A DNA stretch of 64,000 bases, taken from contig JANYDY010000051.1 of NCBI GenBank assembly GCA_025363435.1, forward strand, positions 31,904 to 95,903. The letters run 5' to 3'. The stretch is from Betaproteobacteria bacterium. Lineage in GTDB: Bacteria > Pseudomonadota > Gammaproteobacteria > Burkholderiales > SG8-41. The position numbers and the translations under genes are program-made. The notes below the pieces were generated by a model. The model saw nothing but the letters and a program-made list of their open reading frames with translations, made no database searches and was not told where the DNA came from. Shown here piece after piece: positions 36,046 through 45,043 of the stretch (positions are counted from its first letter, which is position 1; each line of letters begins with the position of its first letter).

Positions 36046-37539
36046 ATGAATACCACAGCCGCACAGTCGCAGTTTGAAGATACGCCGTCGGTGGCCGCGG
36101 TTTTGCGCTCGCCCGGCATTCTCATGCGCGAGAGCCTCGCTGGCACCGTTACGGCCCTTGCGCTCATCCCGGAAGTCATTTCGTTCTCGTTCATTTCAGG
36201 CGTCGATCCGAAGGTGAGTCTCGTCGCCTCCATCGTGCTGTGCCTGATGATGTCGGTGCTCGGCGGCCGACCCGCCATGGTAACGGCGGCGGCCGGCTCT
36301 ATCGCCCTGGTGATAGGACCGATGGTAAAGCTGCACGGCGTCGCTTACATACTGCCGACCATACTGCTTGCTGGCGCCGTGCAGATTGCGTTCGGCTTCG
36401 CCGGGCTGGCCAGGCTCATGCGTTTCATCCCGCGCTCGGTGATGATCGGTTTCGTCAATGCACTCGGCATCCTGATTTTCAGCGCGCAGGTTCCTCAACT
36501 GCTCAATGTGCCGTGGCTGGTTTATCCCTTGTTCGTACTAACCGTTGCGATCGTTCTCATTTTGCCGCGCTTCACGCGGGCGATGCCGGCACCGCTGGTG
36601 GCCATTGTGGTCGTCACTGCGATTGTCATGCTGGGCAATCTGTCGGTACCCAACGTCGGCGGCAAGGGGACAATGGCGCCGGGTTTGCCGGGCATTACGC
36701 CGTTTCTGGTGCCGTTCGATCTCGCAACGCTGCAGATCATCTGGCCGACCGCGCTCAGCGTCGCCTTCGTCGGTTTGCTGGAAACGCTGATGACCGCCAA
36801 ATTGGTTGACGACATCACCGATACGCGGTCACACAAGAGCCGTGAATCGTGGGCGCTTGGCGTTGCCAATATTTCCGCTGGTTTTTACGGCGGCATCGCC
36901 GGCTGCGCGATGATCGGCCAGACCGTCGTCAACGTAAACATCGGCGGCGGGCGCAGCCGCGTTTCGACTGCGGTGGCAGCCCTGGTGCTGCTCCTGCTCG
37001 TCACCATACTCAGTGAACTGATGGCGCAAATTCCGTTGATCGCGCTCGCCGCTGTCATGATGATAGTCGCCATCACGACGGTTGACTGGCGCAGCGTGGA
37101 ACTTTCAATGCTCAAGCGCATGCCGGTTCCTGAAACCACCGTCATGCTTGTCAGCGTGGCGATCACGGTGGCAACGGGCAATCTCGCCCTCGGAGTAGTC
37201 GGTGGGGTGTTGCTGGCGATGGTGCTTTTTGCGCGCCGCGTCGCGCATGTTATCCGCGTTGAGCGCAGGCTCAGCGCCGACGGTCGCGTCGTGCAATATG
37301 ATGTCTACGGGCCGTTGTTTTTCGGCAGCAGCAATGATCTGGTTGAACGCTTCTCGTACGGCATCGATCCTGTGCTGGTTTCGATTGATCTTACGCACGC
37401 TCAGATCTGGGACGCGTCTAGTGTCGCGGCTCTGGATTCGATCGAAACCAAGTACCGCAAGCACGGCGCAACGGTAACCTTTACCGGTCTCGACGAGCGC
37501 AGCTCTGCGTTTCACGGGCGACTGAGCGGGCGCATCTAA
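36046..37539 (+). CDS. SulP-family anion permease with STAS domain
   Basis: Inner-membrane transporter of the SLC26/SulP type (sulfate, bicarbonate or related anions). The 497-residue product has about ten to twelve hydrophobic segments, with GTVTALALIPEVISFSFISG near the start and family residues in GLLETLMTAKLVDDITD and GGIAGCAMIGQTVVN. A C-terminal cytoplasmic STAS domain follows (about 415-497: VQYDVYGPLFFGSSNDLV, VSIDLTHAQIWDASSVAAL). It follows the FGE gene after 71 bases. In this setting sulfate movement is plausible, but direction and substrate are inference. Confidence 0.92.
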   Translation: MNTTAAQSQFEDTPSVAAVLRSPGILMRESLAGTVTALALIPEVISFSFISGVDPKVSLVASIVLCLMMSVLGGRPAMVTAAAGSIALVIGPMVKLHGVAYILPTILLAGAVQIAFGFAGLARLMRFIPRSVMIGFVNALGILIFSAQVPQLLNVPWLVYPLFVLTVAIVLILPRFTRAMPAPLVAIVVVTAIVMLGNLSVPNVGGKGTMAPGLPGITPFLVPFDLATLQIIWPTALSVAFVGLLETLMTAKLVDDITDTRSHKSRESWALGVANISAGFYGGIAGCAMIGQTVVNVNIGGGRSRVSTAVAALVLLLLVTILSELMAQIPLIALAAVMMIVAITTVDWRSVELSMLKRMPVPETTVMLVSVAITVATGNLALGVVGGVLLAMVLFARRVAHVIRVERRLSADGRVVQYDVYGPLFFGSSNDLVERFSYGIDPVLVSIDLTHAQIWDASSVAALDSIETKYRKHGATVTFTGLDERSSAFHGRLSGRI

Positions 37540-37631
37540 AGCGTCAAATGATCGGGCATGCGCCGCGGTCAGTGACAGCGCGAACGTGTCAGTGCGCACT
37601 GCATCGGCTATAAGCAAATAGTATTTAGGTC

Positions 37632-37660
37632 TTGAGTGGCTACCCCGGCTCGGCGATAAT
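37632..37660 (+). promoter_or_regulatory. Sigma-70 promoter for the flavoprotein fusion gene
   Basis: TTGAGT at 37632-37637 and GATAAT at 37655-37660 with a 17-base spacer. Transcription would start near 37667, only about 14 bases ahead of ATG 37681. It separates the large oxidoreductase gene from the SulP gene, so the former is likely its own transcription unit. Confidence 0.6.
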
Positions 37661-37680
37661 CGTACGCTTTTGAACGAAAA

Positions 37681-40600
37681 ATGCCGCTCCCGGCAACGAA
37701 ATCCGCCACCAGCGCTATGCTTAAACTCAAGCACGAACTGTCTTTTTCCGATTTATATGAGCGCGCCGGACTGCAACGTCTCGACGCGGCGTTTTTGCGC
37801 GAGCTCGCAGCGTTGGACGCCACGCTTTGCGAGCGTTTGACTGCAGCGCGTGCCGATCCGGCTACGCTTGCCGGCAAACCCGAATCGGAACTGCTGATTG
37901 CGCTGGCACCCCACGTCGATGACTTTGTCGGCGCATTGTTCGGTATCGGCAGTGAATTGCAGGCGCTATCCGCACGGCACAATGAGTTGGCGCCGTTGTA
38001 CAGCTGCAAGCGGTTGTTCGTGCAACGCAAGGCGCTGCACAAGTACAAAGCCGACGCCGCGGCCGATTTCGACGGCAAGGCATTGCGTGTTGAACTTGCT
38101 GCTGCATTCGGCGGAACGTTCGACGAACTCCGTTTTGCACAACAGGTCACGCGCTGGCTCGAAGCAGAAGAAACACATGCGGCGCAAATCGATCTGGCGC
38201 AACGCTACGCGGCATGGGCGGTGCAGACGCCCGAGGGGCGCGCCTTGCACACCGGCGGCGTACTGTTCAAGGTCCCGCACAAACTCGATTACCAGCATCT
38301 GGTGCCATTCGACAGCGACGAATCAAGCAGCTATCCGGTGTATCGGGGCAAAGCCGAACATCTACGCCGCCGTGAAGGCTTTAGCCTAACCGACAAAGGC
38401 ACCGACCTCGTCGGCGCACTCGACCAGGCGCATTACTGCATCTGGTGCCATGAGCAGGGCAAAGATTCCTGTTCCAAAGGCCTCAAGGAAAAAGTCGCCA
38501 CCGGCAAGGGCGTTGCGGCGTACAAAAAAAGCCCGTTTGGCGTAACGCTGGCCGGCTGCCCTCTGGACGAAAAGATTTCAGAGTTCCACAAGGTCAAAAC
38601 CGAAGGGCATGTCATCGGCGCTTTGGCCGTGATCATCGTCGACAATCCGATGCTCGCGGCGACCGGTCACCGTATCTGCAACGACTGCATGAAAGCCTGC
38701 ATCTACCAGAAGCAGGAGCCGGTTGATATTCCGCAGGCCGAGACGCGCACGTTGAAGGATGTGTTGGAATTGCCCTGGGGTTTCGAGATTTATTCGCTGC
38801 TGACGCGTTGGAATCCGCTCAATTTGCAAGCACCTTATCCGAAAGCGCCGAGCGGCAAGCGCGTGCTGGTGATCGGCATGGGGCCGGCCGGATTTACGCT
38901 TGCGCATTTTCTGATGAATGACGGTCACGTTGTCGTCGGTGTTGACGGTTTGAAGATCGAACCGCTGACAGCGAAATTTTCCGGCGTTGACGCTCACGGT
39001 GAGCGTGTTGCGTTTGAACCGGTGCGCGATATTGCATCGCTGCATGAACCGCTGGACTCGCGCACCATGGCCGGTTTCGGCGGCGTTGCCGAGTACGGCA
39101 TCACGGTGCGCTGGGACAAGAATTTTCTCAAACTGATCCGCCTGCTGCTGGAAAGGCGCAGCCAGTTTGCGTTGTTCGGCGGCGTGCGTTTCGGCGGCAC
39201 ACTGACGTTGGAAGATGCATACGCGCTCGGCTTCGATCACGTCTCGCTTGCCATCGGCGCTGGCAAACCGACCGTGCTCGATATGCCGAACGCTCTCGCG
39301 CGCGGCGTGCGTACAGCGTCGGATTTCCTGATGGCCTTGCAACTGACCGGTGCGGCAAAGAAGGATTCGATCGCCAATATGCAGTTGCGGCTGCCGGTGG
39401 TGGTGATCGGCGGTGGCCTGACCGCCATCGACACTGCGACTGAATCGCTTGCGTACTATCCGGTGCAGGTTGAAAAATTTCTGCAACGTTATGAGACGTT
39501 GGAAAAGACCAGCAGCGAAGCTGCCGGACGTCTGACGTGGAACGAAGAAGAGCGGGCCGTCGCCGATGAATTTCTTGCCCACGGCCGCGCTATCCGCGCC
39601 GAGCGCACAGCGGCGCAACAGCAGGGCCGCGAAGCGGACATTCTGCCGCTGCTGCGCAAATGGGGCGGCGTGACAATCGCCTACCGGCGCCGCCTGGTCG
39701 ACAGCCCGTCGTACACGCTTAACCACGAAGAAGTGCAGAAAGCGCTTGAAGAGGGCATCTGGTTTGCCGAATGTCTGAGTCCGACCGCTATCGACGTTGA
39801 TGCCGGCGGTGCAGCGCGCGCCATCCGCATGGCGCGCCAGCAACGCGGCGAAGACGGTAAATGGAGTTCGGGCGATGAAGTCGAATTGCCGGCACGCAGC
39901 GTGCTGGTGGCGGCCGGCACCCAACCGAACACGGTGCTGGCGCGCGAAGATGCGGCGCATTTTCCGCTCGACGGAAAATATTTTCGCGCCTGCGACGAGG
40001 ACGGCAATACGGTCAAACCGGAAACCTCGATTTCCAAACCGAACGAAGTGCGCGTGCTGCTGGCGAAACGTGAGGACGGCCGCTTTGTCAGCTATTTCGG
40101 CGACGTACACCCGTCGTTCTTCGGTAACGTGGTCAAGGCGATGGGTGGCGCCAAGCAGGGTTATCCGATCATCAGCCGCGTGCTGTCGCGTGGCGCACCT
40201 GCGGTTGCGAAAAACGATATGACGTTCATCAACGAACTCAATTGTGAATTGCGCCCGACCGTGCACGAAGTTATCCGGCTGACGCCGAACATAGTCGAAG
40301 TCGTAGTGCGCTCGCCGCAGGCTGCGCGCAGTTTCCAGCCCGGACAGTTTTACCGCCTGCAGAATTTCGAAACGCTGGCGCCGCGCGCGGAAAACACCAC
40401 GCTCAATATGGAAGGTCTGGCGCTGACCGGCGCCTGGGTCGACAAGGAGCAGGGGCTGGTTTCAACCATCGTGCTGGAAATGGGCGGCTCAAGCAGCTTG
40501 TGCCAACTGCTCAAACCCGGTGAACCGGTAGTGCTGATGGGGCCGACCGGCAGCGCCACCGAGATTCCCTCCGGCGAAACCGTGGCCCTGATCGGCGGCG

Positions 40601-41223
40601 GACTCGGCAATGCCGTGTTGTTCTCGATCGGCCAGGCTTTGCGCCGCGCCGGTTCGAAGGTGCTTTATTTTGCCGGTTACAAACGCATCATCGATCGCTA
40701 CAAGGTTGAAGACATTGAGGCGGCCGCGGATGTAGTTGTATGGTGTTGCGACGAAGCGCCGGGATTCACGCCCGGACGCCCGCAGGACCGCAGCTTTGTC
40801 GGCAATATCGTGCAGGCCATGCATTCCTACGCGATCGGGAATCTTGGCAACCCGGAAGTCGTGACACTGAAAAGCGCCGACCGCATTATCGCCATCGGTT
40901 CAGACCGCATGATGGCGGCAGTCGCGCGCGCGCGCCATGGCGTGCTGAAGCCCTTCGTCAAACTGCATCACTTTGCGATCGGTTCGATCAACTCGCCGAT
41001 GCAATGCATGATGAAGGAAATCTGCGCGCAATGCCTGCAGCCGCATCGCGACCCGGAAACCGGCAAGATCAGCTATGTGTTCTCGTGTTTTAACCAGGAC
41101 CAGCCGCTCGATCATGTCGACTGGCCAGCGCTCGACCAGCGTCTGCGTCAGAACGGCGTGCAGGAAAAACTGACTGCGCTGTGGATCGGCCATTGCGTCA
41201 GGGCAACGGCGTCATCGTCCTAG
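37681..41223 (+). CDS. Large two-flavoprotein fusion, NfnB(GltD)-like plus NfnA(PyrK)-like oxidoreductase
   Basis: Predicted NAD(P)H-linked electron-transfer protein of 1180 residues. After a helical N-terminal 240 residues comes a Cys-rich segment (HYCIWCHEQGKDSC, GCPLDEKI, HRICNDCMKACIYQKQ), as in GltD-type Fe-S domains. A GltD-like flavin/NAD domain follows (VLVIGMGPAGFTLAHFL at about 394; VVVIGGGLTAIDTA at about 574), then a PyrK-like FNR domain from about 848 (FQPGQFYRLQ, ALIGGGLGNAVLFS). The C-terminal CMMKEICAQC and FSCF cysteines would bind a [2Fe-2S] cluster. The order matches fused NfnB-NfnA. ATG 37681 is used; ATG 37717 is possible. Confidence 0.85.
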   Translation: MPLPATKSATSAMLKLKHELSFSDLYERAGLQRLDAAFLRELAALDATLCERLTAARADPATLAGKPESELLIALAPHVDDFVGALFGIGSELQALSARHNELAPLYSCKRLFVQRKALHKYKADAAADFDGKALRVELAAAFGGTFDELRFAQQVTRWLEAEETHAAQIDLAQRYAAWAVQTPEGRALHTGGVLFKVPHKLDYQHLVPFDSDESSSYPVYRGKAEHLRRREGFSLTDKGTDLVGALDQAHYCIWCHEQGKDSCSKGLKEKVATGKGVAAYKKSPFGVTLAGCPLDEKISEFHKVKTEGHVIGALAVIIVDNPMLAATGHRICNDCMKACIYQKQEPVDIPQAETRTLKDVLELPWGFEIYSLLTRWNPLNLQAPYPKAPSGKRVLVIGMGPAGFTLAHFLMNDGHVVVGVDGLKIEPLTAKFSGVDAHGERVAFEPVRDIASLHEPLDSRTMAGFGGVAEYGITVRWDKNFLKLIRLLLERRSQFALFGGVRFGGTLTLEDAYALGFDHVSLAIGAGKPTVLDMPNALARGVRTASDFLMALQLTGAAKKDSIANMQLRLPVVVIGGGLTAIDTATESLAYYPVQVEKFLQRYETLEKTSSEAAGRLTWNEEERAVADEFLAHGRAIRAERTAAQQQGREADILPLLRKWGGVTIAYRRRLVDSPSYTLNHEEVQKALEEGIWFAECLSPTAIDVDAGGAARAIRMARQQRGEDGKWSSGDEVELPARSVLVAAGTQPNTVLAREDAAHFPLDGKYFRACDEDGNTVKPETSISKPNEVRVLLAKREDGRFVSYFGDVHPSFFGNVVKAMGGAKQGYPIISRVLSRGAPAVAKNDMTFINELNCELRPTVHEVIRLTPNIVEVVVRSPQAARSFQPGQFYRLQNFETLAPRAENTTLNMEGLALTGAWVDKEQGLVSTIVLEMGGSSSLCQLLKPGEPVVLMGPTGSATEIPSGETVALIGGGLGNAVLFSIGQALRRAGSKVLYFAGYKRIIDRYKVEDIEAAADVVVWCCDEAPGFTPGRPQDRSFVGNIVQAMHSYAIGNLGNPEVVTLKSADRIIAIGSDRMMAAVARARHGVLKPFVKLHHFAIGSINSPMQCMMKEICAQCLQPHRDPETGKISYVFSCFNQDQPLDHVDWPALDQRLRQNGVQEKLTALWIGHCVRATASSS

Positions 41224-42542
41224 TCGATCGCTTTTAATGCATCGGCGATGGTGCCGACCAACTGGTCGATCTGCGCCTTTTCGATAATCAGCGGCGGCGA
41301 CAGCGCAATAATGTCACCAGTGACGCGCACCAGCAGGCCTTTATCAAAGCAGCGCAGAAATGCGTCGAAAGCGCGTGCGCCGGGTTTGCCGGCGCGCGGC
41401 GCGAGCTCGATACCTGCCATCAAACCGTAGTTGCGCACGTCGATTACGTGCGGCATTCCCTTCAGGCCGTGCACGGCGTTCTCGAAATGCGGCGCGATAC
41501 TGCGCGCGCGTTCGAACAGTTTCTCTTCGTGATAGAGGCCAAGCGTCGCTTCAGCCGCTGCCGTCGCCACCGGATGACCGGAATAGGTATAGCCGTGAAA
41601 CAGCTCGACCATTCCGGGCGGGGCGTTGTTGACGATGGTGTCGTGAATATCCGGGCGCACAATCACGCCGGACAGCGGTATCGTTGCGTTGGTAACGCCT
41701 TTGGCAAAGGTAATCATGTCGGGAATGACGCCGAATGTTTCGGCGGCGAAGGCGTGTCCGGTGCGACCGAATCCCGTGATGACCTCATCGAATATCAGCA
41801 GCAGGCCGTGCTTGTCGCAGATCTGCCGCAAACGTTGCAGATAACCGACCGGCGGCACCAGTACGCCGGTCGAACCGGCCGCCGGCTCGACGATCACCGC
41901 AGCAATATTCGACGCATCGTGCAGGGCGATGATGCGTGTTTCCAGTTCATCGGCAAGATGCGCGCCCCACGCCGGCTGGCCGCGGCTGAAAGCGTTTTTT
42001 TCCAGATTGTGCGTATGCGGCAAATGATCGACGCGCGGCAGCATGCTGCCGTAGGCCTTGCGGTTGGCCGGAATGCCACCGACCGAAATGCCGCCGAAAC
42101 CGACGCCGTGATAACCGCGTTCGCGGCCGATCAAGACTGTGCGCTGGCCTTCGCCGCGCGCGCGCTGATAGGCCAGCGCAATCTTCAGCGCAGTGTCGAC
42201 GGCTTCCGAGCCCGAGTTCGCAAAGAACACATGGTTGAGATCGCCTGGCGCCATATCGCGCAGCAGATCGGCAACGCGAAATTCCGTCGGATGCCCCATC
42301 TGAAATGCCGGGCAGTAATCCATCGTATCGAGCTGGCGTTTGATCGCATCGACAATACGCGGCCGGCAATGCCCGGCGTTGACGCACCACAGGCCGGCGG
42401 TACCGTCGAGTACCTGGCGGCCGTCGTCGGTAGTGAAATGCATATCCTTCGCGGCGACGAATATGCGCGGCGCGCTTTTGAACTGGCGGTTCGCCGTGAA
42501 CGGCATCCATAAGGAATCGAGGCTGTAGTCGCGTGGTTTCAT
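41220..42542 (-). CDS. Class III aminotransferase, omega-amino acid:pyruvate type
   Basis: PLP enzyme transferring the terminal amino group of beta-alanine or related amines to pyruvate. The sequence DSLWMPFTANRQF, GTAGLWCVNAGHCR, NSGSEAVDTALKIAL, IIALHDASNIAAVIVEPAAGS-type region, IFDEVITGFGRTG and the PLP Lys in ITFAKGVTNA fit the beta-alanine:pyruvate aminotransferase group. I use ATG 42542 (440 residues); ATG 42572 would add ten. Neither has a good ribosome-binding site. Its stop shares a CTAG with the convergent oxidoreductase gene. Divergent from the deacetylase gene. Confidence 0.92.
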   Translation of the reverse strand: MKPRDYSLDSLWMPFTANRQFKSAPRIFVAAKDMHFTTDDGRQVLDGTAGLWCVNAGHCRPRIVDAIKRQLDTMDYCPAFQMGHPTEFRVADLLRDMAPGDLNHVFFANSGSEAVDTALKIALAYQRARGEGQRTVLIGRERGYHGVGFGGISVGGIPANRKAYGSMLPRVDHLPHTHNLEKNAFSRGQPAWGAHLADELETRIIALHDASNIAAVIVEPAAGSTGVLVPPVGYLQRLRQICDKHGLLLIFDEVITGFGRTGHAFAAETFGVIPDMITFAKGVTNATIPLSGVIVRPDIHDTIVNNAPPGMVELFHGYTYSGHPVATAAAEATLGLYHEEKLFERARSIAPHFENAVHGLKGMPHVIDVRNYGLMAGIELAPRAGKPGARAFDAFLRCFDKGLLVRVTGDIIALSPPLIIEKAQIDQLVGTIADALKAID

Positions 42543-42660
42543 AAGAGTTGTTTGCAACGGTGACGGGGACATTATTTTGCCGTGTCTTTGACGATTCGGC
42601 TACTATAATAGCCAACACATCGCATCACGATTTGATGCGGGCAACACGCTGGGGATAACA

Positions 42661-43503
42661 GTGGCAAGACATCTGGTCTGTCTGACGTTTGATTTCGATG
42701 CAATGTCGGGTTTCATATCGCGCGGCATGACTTCACCGTCGCCGATTTCGCGCGGCGAATTCGGCCCCGATGTCGGCGCGCCGCGCATACTTGCGCTGCT
42801 GAAGAAATACAAAATCAGCACCTCCTGGTACATCCCCGGCCATACGCTGGAAACCTATCCGGACCAATGTCGTGCCGTATTTGATGCCGGCCACGAAATC
42901 GGCCATCACGGCTGGACGCATGTACCGCCGGCCGAAATGACGCGCGCAGAAGAGGAAGCGGGGCTCATGCGCGCCAATGAACAGATCCGCAAACTCAGCG
43001 GGCATTACGCGCGCGGTTATCGCTCGCCGTCGTGGGATTTGAGTCCGCATTCCGTCGAACTGCTGCTCAAACACGGCTTCGTTTACGACAGCAGCATGAT
43101 GGGCGACGACTACACGCCGTACCGCGTGCGGCAGGGCGACGTCATTACGGTTGATCAGCCGGCAAAGTGGGGCAAGCCGTGCAAGCTGGTTGAAATACCG
43201 ATCAGCTGGTCGCTCGACGACTATCCGCATTTCGAATTTATCCGCACCAAAGACTGGATCCTGCCGGGGCTGCGTAATTACAACAGCGTGCTGGCCAACT
43301 GGATCGATGACTTCACCTATATGACCAAAGCCGTCAAATGGGGCATCATTACCTACACCTTCCATCCCTTCGTGATCGGGCGCGGCGGCCGCATGCTGAT
43401 GCTTGAGCGGCTGATTCGCAAGCTGAAAGATGGCGGCGCGATATTCACTACGGTTGAGGACGCCGCCGCGGAATATGCGAAGCGCACGCCGTTCAAAGGC
43501 TGA
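42661..43503 (+). CDS. Polysaccharide-deacetylase-fold hydrolase (PgdA/PuuE-like), cytoplasmic
   Basis: NodB-fold metal hydrolase of 280 residues from GTG 42661 (GGGGA-like ribosome-binding site upstream). It has TFDFDAMSG with metal Asp, GHEIGHHGWTHVPP with metal His pair, YRSPSWDLS and a C-terminal segment ITYTFHPFVIGRG. Overall order closely follows Helicobacter PgdA-like proteins and PuuE, which act on small substrates such as cyclic imides or ureides rather than on polymers. No signal peptide is seen, fitting an intracellular small substrate. Its stop is 7 bases before the transporter gene, so the two are likely co-transcribed. Confidence 0.88.
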   Translation: MARHLVCLTFDFDAMSGFISRGMTSPSPISRGEFGPDVGAPRILALLKKYKISTSWYIPGHTLETYPDQCRAVFDAGHEIGHHGWTHVPPAEMTRAEEEAGLMRANEQIRKLSGHYARGYRSPSWDLSPHSVELLLKHGFVYDSSMMGDDYTPYRVRQGDVITVDQPAKWGKPCKLVEIPISWSLDDYPHFEFIRTKDWILPGLRNYNSVLANWIDDFTYMTKAVKWGIITYTFHPFVIGRGGRMLMLERLIRKLKDGGAIFTTVEDAAAEYAKRTPFKG

Positions 43504-43510
43504 TTGCGCA

Positions 43511-45043
43511 GTGGCCGGTAATGCGGTGCCGAAACTGCCTGGATATCTGCTGACTGCGCTGCTGCTTGTCATTTGCTTCAGTCACATCTCGCAAGCGGCC
43601 GAACTCAAAGTCGGCTCCAAGCGCTTTACCGAATCCTACATACTCGCCGAGATCGTCACGCAGACCGCGCAGCGCGCGAACGAAGCGCAGGTAACGCACA
43701 GGCCGGGACTCGGCAACACGGCAATTCTGTTTGCGGCGCTGCAAAGCGGCGCAATCGATATTTACCCCGAATATTCCGGCACGGTCGTGCAGGAACTGCT
43801 CGGCGGCAAAGGCGGCGCCACAATCATCGACATAAATAATGCGCTGGCGCCGCTCGGCCTCGCCGCCGCCGTGCCGCTGGGATTCGGCAATTCCTACGCA
43901 CTCGCGGTAGCGGCAGCCAATGCGCAGGCGGCATCAGTGAAAACCATTTCCGATCTCACCGCACCTGCCGCGCTGCGCTTCGGTTTATCGCAGGAGTTTC
44001 TGCATCGCCGCGATGGCTGGCCGGCATTAAAGCAGCTCTACCACCTGGCCAACGAACCACGCGGACTCGATCACGGACTCGCCTACGAAGCGCTGGCGGC
44101 AGGGCAGATAGACGTCATGGATGTCTATACGACCGACGCAAAAATCGGCCGTTATGCTTTGCGTGTTCTGACCGATGACAGGGATTTTTTCCCGCGCTAC
44201 GACGCACTGCTGTTGTACCGCACGGATTTACCGCAACGCCTGCCGGCCAGCTGGAATGCGATCAAAAAACTGGAGAACCGCATCCCGCCGGCGCGCATGA
44301 TCGAAATGAACGCCGCAGTAGAACTCGACGGCGCGACGTTTGCAGTGGTAGCGATGGCGTTTGTCGACGGCACAAAACTGCCGGTGGCCACGCAAAAACC
44401 GCGTTTTATTGACCGCCTGTTCGGTGACGATTTTCTGCGGCTGGCCGGCCAGCACCTGTTGCTGGTATTTCTCGCCCTGGCGATGAGTGCCGCAGCGGGC
44501 ATTCCGCTTGGCATCTGGGCAGCGCGCTTACCGCTGGCACAGGCCATCATCATGCCGGCGGTCGGCATACTGCAAACCATCCCGTCGCTGGCTTTGCTGG
44601 CTTTTCTGATTGCACTGCTCAATCAGATCGGCACGCTGCCGGCGATTGTTGCATTGTTTCTCTACGGCCTGCTACCCATCGTGCGCAACACGGCAACCGG
44701 ATTGTCGGAAATTTCGCGCGGCCTGCCGCAGGCAGCGGCAGCGCTCGGTTTGCGTTCAGGTTTGATTCTACGTTTGATCGAATTGCCGCTGGCCGCGCGC
44801 ACCATCCTCGCCGGCGTCAGAACATCCGCGGTGATCAACGTCGGCACGGCAACGATCGCTGCATTTATCGGCGCCGGCGGTTTTGGCGAGCGCATCGTTG
44901 CCGGGCTTGCGGTCAATGATCACGCTATGCTGCTCGCCGGCGCGCTGCCGGCGGCGCTGCTGGCGATTTTGATCGAAACCGTTTTTGGACTCAGTGAGCG
45001 CCGGCTGCTGCAACGCGGCGGCAGCAGAGGCAGGCAGTCCTAG
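43511..45043 (+). CDS. Fused substrate-binding protein / permease of the quaternary-amine (OpuC/YehZ-YehW) ABC class
   Basis: From GTG 43511 the 510-residue product begins with a signal peptide ([20 protein letters not shown]). A choline/glycine-betaine-type binding domain follows (about 33-300: [31 protein letters not shown]). About 200 residues of permease come last ([60 protein letters not shown]). No ATPase gene is adjacent. The binding domain precedes the membrane domain, the reverse of OpuCB-type fusions. Substrate unknown; may be linked to the deacetylase's compound. Its TAG shares CTAG with nadB. Confidence 0.9.
   Translation: MAGNAVPKLPGYLLTALLLVICFSHISQAAELKVGSKRFTESYILAEIVTQTAQRANEAQVTHRPGLGNTAILFAALQSGAIDIYPEYSGTVVQELLGGKGGATIIDINNALAPLGLAAAVPLGFGNSYALAVAAANAQAASVKTISDLTAPAALRFGLSQEFLHRRDGWPALKQLYHLANEPRGLDHGLAYEALAAGQIDVMDVYTTDAKIGRYALRVLTDDRDFFPRYDALLLYRTDLPQRLPASWNAIKKLENRIPPARMIEMNAAVELDGATFAVVAMAFVDGTKLPVATQKPRFIDRLFGDDFLRLAGQHLLLVFLALAMSAAAGIPLGIWAARLPLAQAIIMPAVGILQTIPSLALLAFLIALLNQIGTLPAIVALFLYGLLPIVRNTATGLSEISRGLPQAAAALGLRSGLILRLIELPLAARTILAGVRTSAVINVGTATIAAFIGAGGFGERIVAGLAVNDHAMLLAGALPAALLAILIETVFGLSERRLLQRGGSRGRQS

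Noticed and set aside
38578..40266. A 562-codon open frame on the minus strand
   Set aside because: It lies within the large flavoprotein gene, whose frame shows clear cofactor motifs. The opposing product is His/Arg-rich and featureless, as expected for a GC-rich shadow frame.
42588..42609. TTGACG and TATAAT upstream of the deacetylase gene
   Set aside because: The spacer is only 10 bases, too short for sigma-70, and no alternative -35 at 16-18 bases was convincing.
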